Positions 16,960 through 25,324 of a stretch of DNA of 64,000 nt are shown piece by piece. This DNA is from Streptomyces hygroscopicus (GTDB taxonomy: Bacteria; Actinomycetota; Actinomycetes; Streptomycetales; Streptomycetaceae). The stretch is from contig NZ_LBMW01000022.1 in the NCBI RefSeq assembly GCF_026168105.1, positions 78,214-142,213 on the forward strand, given 5' to 3'. The stretch's first letter is position 1. Every line of letters starts with the position of its first letter. The notes under the pieces are model-generated. The model did not search any database. It was not told where the DNA came from and saw only the letters and a program-made list of their open reading frames with translations. A program made the translations under genes and the position numbers.

Positions 16960-17877
16960 ATGAGCATGGTTGTCAAGGCCGCCAGGACCGTCCGGCCGCT
17001 CCCGTCCGACGATGCCGCCTCCTCCGTCCGGCTGGCCTCCAGGGCGGCGCGGGACTGCCTGGCGGAAGCCGGGCTCTCGCCCGACTCGGTGGGCGTACTG
17101 ATCAACGTCGGTGTCTACCGCGAGTCCAACACTTTCGAACCGGCCGTCGCCGCGCTGGTCCAGAAGGAGGTGGGCATCAATCTCGACTACCTGGCGAGCC
17201 CGATGCCCGTCGCCGGGTTCTCCTTCGATCTGATGAACGGCGCCTGCGGCGTCCTGAACGCCCTTCAGGTCGCCCACGCACTGCTGGAAACCGGCTCCAC
17301 CGAGCGGGTGCTGATCACCGCGGCCGACGCGCACCCCGGCGGACGCGCGGCGGACGACGACGCCTATCCCTACGCCGACTTCGGCGGGGCACTTTTGCTC
17401 GAACGCGCCGCCGAGCCCGGATACGGGTTCGGTCCCGTCCTGCTGCGCAGCGGGGGCGGGCCGGCGGGTACCCGGGGCTATCTGAACACCGCGGCCATGG
17501 GGACCGGGGGCCGCGGCATGATCACCGTCGAGCGGGACACCGACCGGGTGGAGACGCTGCTCGGCCTGGCAGCCGACGCCGTGGACGAGTACGCCGCCGC
17601 GGAGCGGCTCGACCTGGACCGCACCCTGCTGCTGTGCACCAGGGCCGCGCCCGACTTCGCCGACCGGCTCACGCGGCGCCTCGGCCTGCACCCCGGGTCG
17701 GTTCTCGCGCCCACGGCCGAGGGCGCGGACGGCGAACCGCACACCGCCGCCCCGATCGCCGGATACCTGCGAGCCCGGCACGGCGGTCTGCCCGCGGGCA
17801 AGGACCACCTGCTGCTGGTCACCGCCGGAGCGGGTCCGAGCGCCGCCTGTGTGAGCTACCGGCCGCGGGACTGGTGA
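16960..17877 (+). CDS. lstB: LstB-like non-canonical KASIII partner subunit
   Basis: A 305-aa KASIII-fold protein, about 45 residues shorter than its neighbour. It retains a Cys (C96, NGACGVLN) but has no His or Asn at the places where a KASIII triad would have them: the expected GNTS region reads DGEPHTAA. Glu60 (TFEPAVAAL) lies where the partner subunit of OleA/NltAB-type enzymes supplies a general base into the other active site. It starts 3 bp after the lstA-like stop, without its own clear ribosome site, so equimolar coupled synthesis and a heterodimer are likely. Confidence 0.85.
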   Translation: MSMVVKAARTVRPLPSDDAASSVRLASRAARDCLAEAGLSPDSVGVLINVGVYRESNTFEPAVAALVQKEVGINLDYLASPMPVAGFSFDLMNGACGVLNALQVAHALLETGSTERVLITAADAHPGGRAADDDAYPYADFGGALLLERAAEPGYGFGPVLLRSGGGPAGTRGYLNTAAMGTGGRGMITVERDTDRVETLLGLAADAVDEYAAAERLDLDRTLLLCTRAAPDFADRLTRRLGLHPGSVLAPTAEGADGEPHTAAPIAGYLRARHGGLPAGKDHLLLVTAGAGPSAACVSYRPRDW

Positions 17878-17887
17878 CCGCCGCCCG

Positions 17888-19861
17888 ATGACTGCTTTGA
17901 ACGGATCCACCGATCTGAACGGTTCCACCGAGGGGCTCGCCACCCTGCTGGAGCGCAACGCGCGCCTCTTTCCCTCGAAGACGGCGATCATCCACCCGGA
18001 CGGCCGTGAGCCGGACGGCAGGGTCCGCTACCGGGAACTGGCCTACGGCGTGCTCCAGGAGCAGGTCGAAGGCCTCGCGGCCGGGCTGGCGGACATCGGC
18101 ATCACCCGAGGCACCCGTACGGTGCTGATGGCGGCGCCGGGGCCCGACCTGTTCGCGCTCGCCTTCGCACTGTTCCGGCTCGGCGCGGTTCCGGTGGTGG
18201 TCGACCCGGGCATGGGCGTGCGGCGGATGCTCCACTGCTACCGGGCGGTGGGCGCCGAGGCCTTCATCGGCCCGCCGGTCGCCCACGCGGTGCGGGTGCT
18301 CAGCCGTCGTACCTTCGCCCGTACCCGGATCACGGTGACGCTGGGGCGCCGCTGGTTCTGGGGCGGCCACACCCTGGAGAAGCTGCGCGGCACCGCGCCC
18401 GGAGACGGCAACGGTCACGTCACCGGCGACGACCTGATGATGATCGGATTCACCACCGGTTCCACGGGCCCGGCCAAGGGCGTGGAGTTCACCCACCGGA
18501 TGGGCGTCGCCATGGCCCGTGAGCTGCAGTCCGCGCACGACCGCGGCCGCGACGACGTGTCCCTGATCACCCTGCCGCTGTTCGGGATGTTCGATCTGGT
18601 CTTCGGCTCCACCCTGGTCGTGGCCCCGGTGGCGCCCTCCAGGGTCGCCGACGCCGAGCCCGGCCCGCTGGTGGACGCGCTGGCCCGCTTCGACGTCACC
18701 ACCATGTTCGCCTCCCCCGCCCTGCTGCGGGCCCTCGGTGCCCACCTGACACGGCAGCCGGCCGAACTGCCCGCGCTCCGTTGCGTGGTGTCCGGAGGCG
18801 CGCCCGTACCCGCCGAGGTGGTGGCCACGCTTCGCGCCGTACTGGACGAGAAGGCCAAGGTCCATGTGACCTATGGGGCCACGGAGGTGTTGCCCATCTC
18901 GTCCCTGGAGTCCGCCGAGATCATCGAGGATACGGCGGCGCTCGGCGCACTCGGCCTGGGTACCTGTGTGGGCCGCCGGCTTGCCGGTCTGGACCTGCGG
19001 ATCATCGCGGTCACCGACGATCCGCTGCCCGACTTCGGGACCGCCCGGGCCCTGCCGGCCGGGGAGGTCGGCGAGATCGTCGTGACCGGGGACTCGGTGA
19101 GCCCGCGGTACCACCGCGACCCGGCCGCGGACGCGCTGCACAAGGTCCACGAGTACCGCGGAGACGTCGAGCCGGAGCGTGTCTGGCACCGCACCGGTGA
19201 CCTCGGTTACCTGGACGGGCAAGGGCGGCTCTGGTTCTGCGGGCGCAAATCCCAGCGGGTGCGCACGGCGGACGCGGACCTGTACACCGTGTGCTGCGAG
19301 GGCGTGTTCAACGCCCACCCCCTGGTACGGCGCAGCGCATTGGTGGGCGTCGGACAGCGGCCCGTGGTCTGCGTGGAGACCGAGCCGGGCGTCGACGGGG
19401 AGCGGTGGCGGGCGATGCAGGGCGAGTTGCACACCCTGGCCGACGGCAGCCGGGCGACGACGGGACTGCGGGACTTCCTGCGCCATCCCGGTTTCCCGGT
19501 CGACGTCCGTCACAACGCGAAGATCAACCGCGAGGAACTGGCCCGCTGGGCCGGACGCCGGCTCGCCCCGGGGTCGGCCCCGCCGGGGTGGCGGGCACGC
19601 GCCCTGCGCGCCATACCGCTGGCGGGCTGGGCCTACCTGCTCTACGGCACCGTCCGGTCCTTCGACGCCGTACCGCTGGTGGCGCTGTGGTGGATCGACG
19701 CGTTCCTGAGCATCGTCGTGCACGCCGCCCAGGTCCCCAAGGCGCTGCCCCGAGGCAGGGCGGTCGGCCGCTCCACGGCCATGACGGTCTGGCTCACCAT
19801 GATCTACGGGGCCACCTGGTGGCGACAGCTGCCCGCGGTCCGGACGGGGGTGACGCCATGA
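17888..19861 (+). CDS. lstC: LstC/OleC-like AMP-dependent beta-lactone synthetase with C-terminal membrane extension
   Basis: A 657-aa member of the ANL superfamily. It shows the P-loop FTTGSTGPAKG (188-198), the A5 motif YGATEVLPI, TGDLGYLDGQGRLWFCGR and the distal Lys in HNAKINREEL. OleC-type enzymes use ATP to close a beta-hydroxy acid to a beta-lactone. After the catalytic domain there are about 90 extra residues with two or three hydrophobic segments (AGWAYLLYG, VALWWIDAFLSIVV, MTVWLTMIYGATWW). They suggest membrane attachment, which fits very hydrophobic substrates. It starts 10 bp after the lstB-like gene and ends in an ATGA overlap with the next. Confidence 0.86.
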   Translation: MTALNGSTDLNGSTEGLATLLERNARLFPSKTAIIHPDGREPDGRVRYRELAYGVLQEQVEGLAAGLADIGITRGTRTVLMAAPGPDLFALAFALFRLGAVPVVVDPGMGVRRMLHCYRAVGAEAFIGPPVAHAVRVLSRRTFARTRITVTLGRRWFWGGHTLEKLRGTAPGDGNGHVTGDDLMMIGFTTGSTGPAKGVEFTHRMGVAMARELQSAHDRGRDDVSLITLPLFGMFDLVFGSTLVVAPVAPSRVADAEPGPLVDALARFDVTTMFASPALLRALGAHLTRQPAELPALRCVVSGGAPVPAEVVATLRAVLDEKAKVHVTYGATEVLPISSLESAEIIEDTAALGALGLGTCVGRRLAGLDLRIIAVTDDPLPDFGTARALPAGEVGEIVVTGDSVSPRYHRDPAADALHKVHEYRGDVEPERVWHRTGDLGYLDGQGRLWFCGRKSQRVRTADADLYTVCCEGVFNAHPLVRRSALVGVGQRPVVCVETEPGVDGERWRAMQGELHTLADGSRATTGLRDFLRHPGFPVDVRHNAKINREELARWAGRRLAPGSAPPGWRARALRAIPLAGWAYLLYGTVRSFDAVPLVALWWIDAFLSIVVHAAQVPKALPRGRAVGRSTAMTVWLTMIYGATWWRQLPAVRTGVTP

Positions 19862-20913
19862 AAGTTCTGGTCACCGGAGCGTCCGGCTTTCTCGGCGGTC
19901 ACCTTGTGGACGCCTGCATCCGCGAGGGCCATCACGTGAGAGCGCTCGTACGGCCCACCAGCGATGTGGCCCGTCTGCGTACCGTCCCGGGTGTGGACAT
20001 GGTCCACGGGGATCTGCGCGACGCCGAGGCGCTGCGACGGGCCGCCGAGGGGGTGGACGTCGTCTTCCACAGCGCGGCCAGGGCCGTCGACCACGGCACC
20101 CGCGCCCAGTTCTGGGACGCCAACGTCGCCGGAACCCAGCGGCTGCTCGACGCCGCGTCCGGGGCGGGCGTGCGGCGGTTCGTGTTCGTCAGTAGCCCCA
20201 GCGCCCTGATGCGGAGGGACGAGGGCGACCGACTCGACATCGACGAGAGCACCCCGTACCCGGACCGCTGGCTGAACCTGTACTCCGAGACCAAGGCCGT
20301 GGCCGAGCAACGCGTACGAGCCGCGAACCGGCCCGGGTTCACCACGTGCGCGCTGCGCCCGCGCGGCATCTGGGGGCCGCGCGACCACTCCGGATTCCTG
20401 CCCAAGCTTCTTGCACGGATGCTGGACGGACGGCTGCCCGACCTCTCCGGCGGCAAGCGGGTGCTGGTGTCGCTGTGTCACTGCGACAACGCGGTCGACG
20501 CCTGTCTGCGTGCCGCCTTGGCCCCCGCGGACCGCGTCGGCGGCAACGCGTACTTCGTCGTGGACGCGGAGCGGACCGACCTGTGGGCCTTCCTCGCCCG
20601 CGTCGCCGAGATGTTCGGGGGCCGCCCGCCCACTCGTCGTGTCCCCGGGCCGGTCAGGGACGCACTTGTGGAGGCGGCGGAGCTGCTGTGGCGGCTGCCT
20701 CCGCTCGCGGCCAGGAGGGAGCCCCCGCTGAGCAGGTACTCGATGGCCCTGCTCACCCGTTCCGCGACGTACGACACGGGGGCGGCGGAGCGGGACTTCG
20801 GCTACGTACCGCGGATGAGCCAGGAGGCGGGACTGCGGCAGCTGGCCGACTGGGCCGCGTCGATCGGCGGGGCGGAAGAGTTCGTGCGGTCCGTACGCCG
20901 GGGGGCGAAATGA
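19858..20913 (+). CDS. lstD: LstD/OleD-like NAD(P)H beta-keto acid reductase
   Basis: A 351-aa extended short-chain dehydrogenase of the 3-beta-HSD/OleD type. It has the nucleotide motif TGASGFLGGHL near the N-terminus, a conserved FVSSPS strand and the catalytic YxxxK as YSETK. It should reduce the keto group of the condensation product to the 3-hydroxy acid that the lactone synthetase then cyclises. Both ends overlap neighbouring genes by 4 bp (ATGA). The role comes from its family and its fixed place in lst/ole/nlt-type clusters. Confidence 0.87.
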   Translation: MKVLVTGASGFLGGHLVDACIREGHHVRALVRPTSDVARLRTVPGVDMVHGDLRDAEALRRAAEGVDVVFHSAARAVDHGTRAQFWDANVAGTQRLLDAASGAGVRRFVFVSSPSALMRRDEGDRLDIDESTPYPDRWLNLYSETKAVAEQRVRAANRPGFTTCALRPRGIWGPRDHSGFLPKLLARMLDGRLPDLSGGKRVLVSLCHCDNAVDACLRAALAPADRVGGNAYFVVDAERTDLWAFLARVAEMFGGRPPTRRVPGPVRDALVEAAELLWRLPPLAARREPPLSRYSMALLTRSATYDTGAAERDFGYVPRMSQEAGLRQLADWAASIGGAEEFVRSVRRGAK

Positions 20914-23900
20914 ACACTGTCCGACGCGCGGGGCGCGAGACCCGATGGGCTTCCGGAAGAGATATGCGAGAGCGGATCGGTGATGTGAGGACCAGGGCCG
21001 AGGGCACGGACCACCAGGAGCGCTTCCGGCGTCCGGTGTCCCCCAACGAGTGGCTTTACCTGGCCTTCGAACGGCGCAAGGGGGCACCGTTCGTCATCCA
21101 GCTGGTCGTCGAGGGCCGCGGCACCATCGCGCCCGGCACGTTGCGGCGAGCCGTCGCCGACGCGTCCCGGGCGTGCCCCGGAGCGCGTCTGACGCTGTCC
21201 GGCCGGACGTGGGTGGACAGCGGCCGGGCTCCAGCCGTCCGGGAAGTGACGGATCTCGGCCAGGGACTGCGCGCGCCGCTCGATCCCGGCAAGGGCCGCA
21301 GCTGCGAGGTGATCGTGTCGGCGGGGGAGCCGACCACGCTCGTGTTCCGCGCGCACCACGCGGTCATGGACGGCCGTGGCCTGCTCTGCTGGGCCCTCGA
21401 CGTCTTCCGCGCACTGCGCGGCGAGGAGCTCGTAGGGGCGACCTCCCCCTTGTACGACCTTTCCCTACTGGACGAGTTGACAGGTGCCGGTGGCGGTGCC
21501 GGTGCCGGTGGCGGTGCCTTACGCCGCAGACAGCGGCAGCAGGCGAAGTGGCCCTCCCCGCTCGGCGGCGCGCGCCGCCCGGACGCTCTTTTGCGGGCCT
21601 CCACGCGCGCCGGAGCCCACTGGGCCAGGCGTGCCCTCGACGGCGTCCATCACGACCTGGTGGCGAAGATCGCCGCGGCCGTCACCGATGTCTCCGGCGC
21701 CGCCGCTCGTGTGATGGTTCCGGTGGATCTGCGCAGGCATCGCCCCGGTCTGCGGGCGAGCGGCAACCTCACCCTGCCGGTCTTCCTGGAAGGCGGGCCG
21801 GGCCAGGGCTGGTCCGAGTGGCGGGAGAATCTCCTCGGGGCACTCCTCACCGGCGACGAACTCGCCGCCGGTGAGGAACGGCATGCCCTGCGGCTGCCGC
21901 GAGGCGCGCTGCACCTCCTCGGCAGCGCGGCGGGCACCGCCTCCTCCGCGCTCGGCCGCTTTCCCTGTACGGCTCTGGTCAGCCATCTCGGCCGCATAGA
22001 GCCGGAGGCCGTGCACGCACCGGGCTTCGAGGCGGGCACGGTGTACTCCCTGCCGGTCCAGGTGCCGCTCGTCCCCGTCTCGTTCACGACGCTCGAATTC
22101 GGCCGCCACACACAGCTGGTGGTGTCGGCCGGAGAGGGCCAGGACGTCGCCGATGCAGAGGTGCTGCTGGACGCCGTCTGCGAGACCCTGTCGCCCCCGC
22201 GGGACCGCCGGGTCAGCGGGGGCCGGGCACCACAATCGCAGGCCCCCGCCACCCTGACGTCCATGCTGCGGCACCAGGTCGGGCTGACCCCGGACGCGGT
22301 GGCGCTGACAGGCCCGGAAGGCCCGGTGAGCTACCTCGGACTCGACCGGCGTTCCGACGTGGTGGCGGCCGAGCTGCGTGCCCGGGGTATCGGGCCCGGG
22401 GCAGTCGTCGGGCTGCTCACCGAGCGCACCCCGGCGGCCATCGCCGGTCTGTGGGGGGTGCTCAAGGCGGGCGCGGCGTATCTGCCGCTGGATCCCGGGC
22501 ACCCGAAGGCCCGTATCGCCGCCCTGCTGAACGACTCCGGCGCCGCCATCTGCCTGGCGAGCGCGGCGTACGAGGCCCTGCCCGGCGACGCCTGCCCGGT
22601 TGTCGTACTGGACGGACTGCCGGTGGAGGGCGCCGAACCCGCGGGCGAGATCGCGGCGCCCGACTCCGTCGCCTACGTGATCTACACCTCCGGTTCCACC
22701 GGCGTGCCCAAGGGGGTGCAGGTCGAGCACCGCGCGCTGGTGGCGTACGCGAGGTGGGCGGGGGAGCGCTACGGGATCGACGCGACGTCCCGCTTCGCCC
22801 TCTTCACCTCCCTTGCCTTCGACCTCACCGGCACGGCGATCTTCCTCCCGCTGCTGGCCGGGGGCAGCATCGCTCTCGTGCCTGGGGAAGTCGGCCACCG
22901 CACCCTCACGGAACTGCTGACCGGCCTCGGTGCGAACGCCCTCAAACTCACCCCGGCCCACCTTGATCTGATCATGTCCCTCGGTGCCGAGCCGGCGGGC
23001 TTCAGGTCCCTGGTCGTCGGCGGCGAGCAACTGCGGGGACCCGCGGCCGCGCAGGCGCACCGGCTGTTCGGACCCGGATGCCGGATCTTCAACGAGTACG
23101 GCCCCACCGAGGCGACCATCGGCTGCGTCGTCCACACCTTCGACCCGGAGCGGGACGGCGAGCGGGCCGCCGTACCCATCGGTCTGCCGGTCGACGGCAC
23201 CGACGTCGTCCTGCTGGACGGGGACGGGAGCCCGGTCGGCCCCGGCGGGACCGGCGAACTCCATCTGGCCGGTGTCCAGCTCGCCCGCGGCTACCTCGGC
23301 CGACCCGAACTCGACCGCGAGCGGTTCGTCCGCCTCGCCGACGGCACCCGCGCCTACCGCACCGGCGACCTCGCCAGACTCGCCGACCACGGCGCCCTCG
23401 AGTTCCTCGGACGCACCGACGACCAGCTGTCCATCAGGGGGTTCCGGATCGAACCCGGGGAGGTCGAGGCCGCTTTGGAACGGCATCCCCAGGTGACCCG
23501 CGCGGTCGCCGCCGCCCGCCCCGGCCCGGTGCGCGAACCACTGCTCTGTGCCTGGGTGACGGTCACCGGCGGCAGCCGCACCGAGCCGGAGGCGCTGCGC
23601 GATCACGCGGCACGGCTGCTGCCGCCCCATCTCGTCCCCACCGCCGTACGCGTCGTGGACACCTTCCCGCTGACGGTCAATGGAAAGATCGACCGGACGG
23701 CCCTCCCGTCACCCTTCGAGGAGGACCGTCCGCCCGGAGTGGCTGCCTCCTCGGCATCGGACGGCGACCCGCTCACGACCGCCGTGGCGGCGATCTGGTC
23801 GCGCGTCCTGGGTGTCGCGGACCGCTCCATCGGGCCCGGCGACGCATTCCACCGACTCGGCGGCGACTCGCTGACGCTGCTGCTGATGCTGAGTGAGATC

Positions 23901-24041
23901 GCTGCCGACCTGGTCCACGAGGAGGGACAGCAGGCCTTCCAGACCGCGGTGCACGGCCTGCTCCGCGACGTCACCGTCGAGCGGGTGTGCGCCGCCGTCC
24001 GCAACGCCAACGCAGGACACAATCCCGGAGCCACCACATGA
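20910..24041 (+). CDS. lstE: LstE-like NRPS, C-A-PCP, predicted to load Asn (or Asp)
   Basis: A 1043-aa single-module NRPS. A condensation domain with HHAVMDG (H149, H150, D154) is followed from about residue 445 by an adenylation domain (YTSGSTGVPKG, NEYGPTEATIG, YRTGDLA, NGKIDR) and a carrier domain whose phosphopantetheine Ser is S987 in GGDSL. There is no thioesterase. In lipstatin assembly the equivalent protein esterifies an amino acid onto the side-chain hydroxyl of the lactone. Pocket residues read from FDLTGT, ALKLTP, LVVGG, NEYGPTEATIG and NGK give D-L-T-K-V-G-E-I-G-K, close to known Asn (DLTKLGEVGK) and Asp (DLTKVGHIGK) codes and unlike Leu codes. The start is an ATGA overlap. Confidence 0.85.
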   Translation: MNTVRRAGRETRWASGRDMRERIGDVRTRAEGTDHQERFRRPVSPNEWLYLAFERRKGAPFVIQLVVEGRGTIAPGTLRRAVADASRACPGARLTLSGRTWVDSGRAPAVREVTDLGQGLRAPLDPGKGRSCEVIVSAGEPTTLVFRAHHAVMDGRGLLCWALDVFRALRGEELVGATSPLYDLSLLDELTGAGGGAGAGGGALRRRQRQQAKWPSPLGGARRPDALLRASTRAGAHWARRALDGVHHDLVAKIAAAVTDVSGAAARVMVPVDLRRHRPGLRASGNLTLPVFLEGGPGQGWSEWRENLLGALLTGDELAAGEERHALRLPRGALHLLGSAAGTASSALGRFPCTALVSHLGRIEPEAVHAPGFEAGTVYSLPVQVPLVPVSFTTLEFGRHTQLVVSAGEGQDVADAEVLLDAVCETLSPPRDRRVSGGRAPQSQAPATLTSMLRHQVGLTPDAVALTGPEGPVSYLGLDRRSDVVAAELRARGIGPGAVVGLLTERTPAAIAGLWGVLKAGAAYLPLDPGHPKARIAALLNDSGAAICLASAAYEALPGDACPVVVLDGLPVEGAEPAGEIAAPDSVAYVIYTSGSTGVPKGVQVEHRALVAYARWAGERYGIDATSRFALFTSLAFDLTGTAIFLPLLAGGSIALVPGEVGHRTLTELLTGLGANALKLTPAHLDLIMSLGAEPAGFRSLVVGGEQLRGPAAAQAHRLFGPGCRIFNEYGPTEATIGCVVHTFDPERDGERAAVPIGLPVDGTDVVLLDGDGSPVGPGGTGELHLAGVQLARGYLGRPELDRERFVRLADGTRAYRTGDLARLADHGALEFLGRTDDQLSIRGFRIEPGEVEAALERHPQVTRAVAAARPGPVREPLLCAWVTVTGGSRTEPEALRDHAARLLPPHLVPTAVRVVDTFPLTVNGKIDRTALPSPFEEDRPPGVAASSASDGDPLTTAVAAIWSRVLGVADRSIGPGDAFHRLGGDSLTLLLMLSEIAADLVHEEGQQAFQTAVHGLLRDVTVERVCAAVRNANAGHNPGATT

Positions 24042-24727
24042 TCTTCGTCGGCCGGGGCGCGCTCCTCCGGCGCGCCGTCGACTTCGCCCTCACCGTGGGC
24101 CATCGAGTCGATCTCGTATGCTCGGACGATCCCTCCGACGCCACGGCGGCACCTTTCCTGCACACCACCGACATCAACGCTCACCAGGAGCGTCTGCGGG
24201 CAGAGTGCACGGACGGAATCGTCTGGTCCATCAACAACCTGATGCTCTTCCGGACACCGCTGCTGGAGTCCGGCCTGCGGATCTACAACATCCACAACGG
24301 CCTTCTGCCCCAGCACCGTGGCCTGCCCTCCGCGGCAGTCCTCTTCGCCATCCTCCACGGCCACACCGAGTACGGCGCCACGCTGCACGAGGTCGACCAG
24401 GGCATCGACACCGGACGCGTCCTGGCGGAGCAGCGGTTCGGCATCGGTCCCGACGCCCGGTACCACCAGGTGCTGCTGCGCGGGGTCCAGAACTGCCACC
24501 AGCTCTTCGAACGCAGCCTTTCCGCAGTCGTCGCCGGATCACTGCCGCCTTCCGGCACCGCTCTTCCCAGGCCGGCCCACGACCCGCCTTCCGGGTACTA
24601 CGGCCTGCGCGCGTTGCGCGATCTGGCCCGCTACAGCGACGACCCCGCCTACGCCCGTGCCACGGATCTGGGAGTCACCGCCGCGTTCGTCCCGGAGGTG
24701 GAGGCCGCGATCGCGCGGACCGTTTGA
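24038..24727 (+). CDS. lstF: LstF-like N-formyltransferase
   Basis: A 229-aa protein with only the catalytic domain of the methionyl-tRNA/GART formyltransferase family. The catalytic signature is present: N84-I-H86 followed by GLLPQHRG, and D124 in DQGIDTG. It has no C-terminal tRNA-binding domain, which fits a small-molecule substrate. In the lipstatin pathway the homologue formylates the amino group of the amino acid using 10-formyl-THF. It is coupled to the NRPS by ATGA and is the last gene of the operon. Confidence 0.86.
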   Translation: MIFVGRGALLRRAVDFALTVGHRVDLVCSDDPSDATAAPFLHTTDINAHQERLRAECTDGIVWSINNLMLFRTPLLESGLRIYNIHNGLLPQHRGLPSAAVLFAILHGHTEYGATLHEVDQGIDTGRVLAEQRFGIGPDARYHQVLLRGVQNCHQLFERSLSAVVAGSLPPSGTALPRPAHDPPSGYYGLRALRDLARYSDDPAYARATDLGVTAAFVPEVEAAIARTV

Positions 24728-24873
24728 GCGAACCGTCTCAGTTCGGCGCTTGCACCACCACGACCATGGGTGCGGCACGCCTGGTACGTCGGGTCACGGA
24801 GTCGGGTACGGGCGTGGGGTGTTGCGGTCGCGGTCTCGACGGAGGGGGTCGCGCCGGGGGTGTTCGGTGCGGG

Positions 24874-25221
24874 TCAGGGGGTCAGGACGACCTTGCCCGT
24901 GACGGTGCCGGACTCCGCCAGGCGTAGTGCCTCCGAGGTCCTGGCGAGCGGCAGTTGGGCGGCGATGCGGGCGGTGACCTCGCCGCGGCGGACGGCGGCG
25001 AAGACCTCCCCGAGGTCGGACCGAAGCCGGGCGCGGAAGCGGTTCTTGCTCAGGGCCCGGCCGGCCCAGATGTTGTAGAAGGAGGCTCGGCGGCCGTTGG
25101 GCAGGCGGTTCCACAGCCAGGTGCGGGCGAGGATCTTCAATACGGGCCACTGCTTGGAGCCCGTGTCGTCGCGGGTGGAGGCGCTGCCGTAGGCGACGAG
25201 CGTGCCGCGCGGGGCGAGCAG
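24874..25221 (-). pseudogene. C-terminal fragment of a zinc-type alcohol dehydrogenase/quinone reductase
   Basis: About 115 codons read as the end of a medium-chain dehydrogenase: LLAPRGTLVAYGSAS, then WAGRALSKNRFRA, LARTSEALRLAESG and the typical ending GTVTGKVVLTP. Homology stops abruptly near 25221. No nucleotide-binding GxGGVG or N-terminal domain precedes it; instead there is unrelated sequence and the terminator of the neighbouring gene. It is a 5'-truncated remnant. Confidence 0.78.
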
Positions 25222-25258
25222 ATGTCAGGAGTATGGCAAGGCTGTCCGGACCCGCTGC

Positions 25259-25312
25259 GGCAAGCCGAACGGCACCCGTCCCTCGAGGCGGGCGCCGTTC
25301 CGTGGGCTTGCC
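25259..25312 (-). terminator. Long imperfect hairpin after the pseudo-subtilase gene
   Basis: GGCAAGCC (25259-25266) pairs with GGCTTGCC (25305-25312), and GAACGGC near 25267 pairs with GCCGTTC near 25293, around a loop at TCCCTCGAGG. It begins 13 bp beyond the stop of the minus-strand subtilase-like gene, the expected place for its terminator. Confidence 0.65.
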
Positions 25313-25324
25313 GTGGCGGCGGCC

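Noticed and set aside
20910..24041. Dap as the amino acid loaded by the NRPS
   Set aside because: Lys at position 278 and the overall DLTK pattern fit Asn or Asp better than a diamino acid. Kept only as a low-ranked idea.
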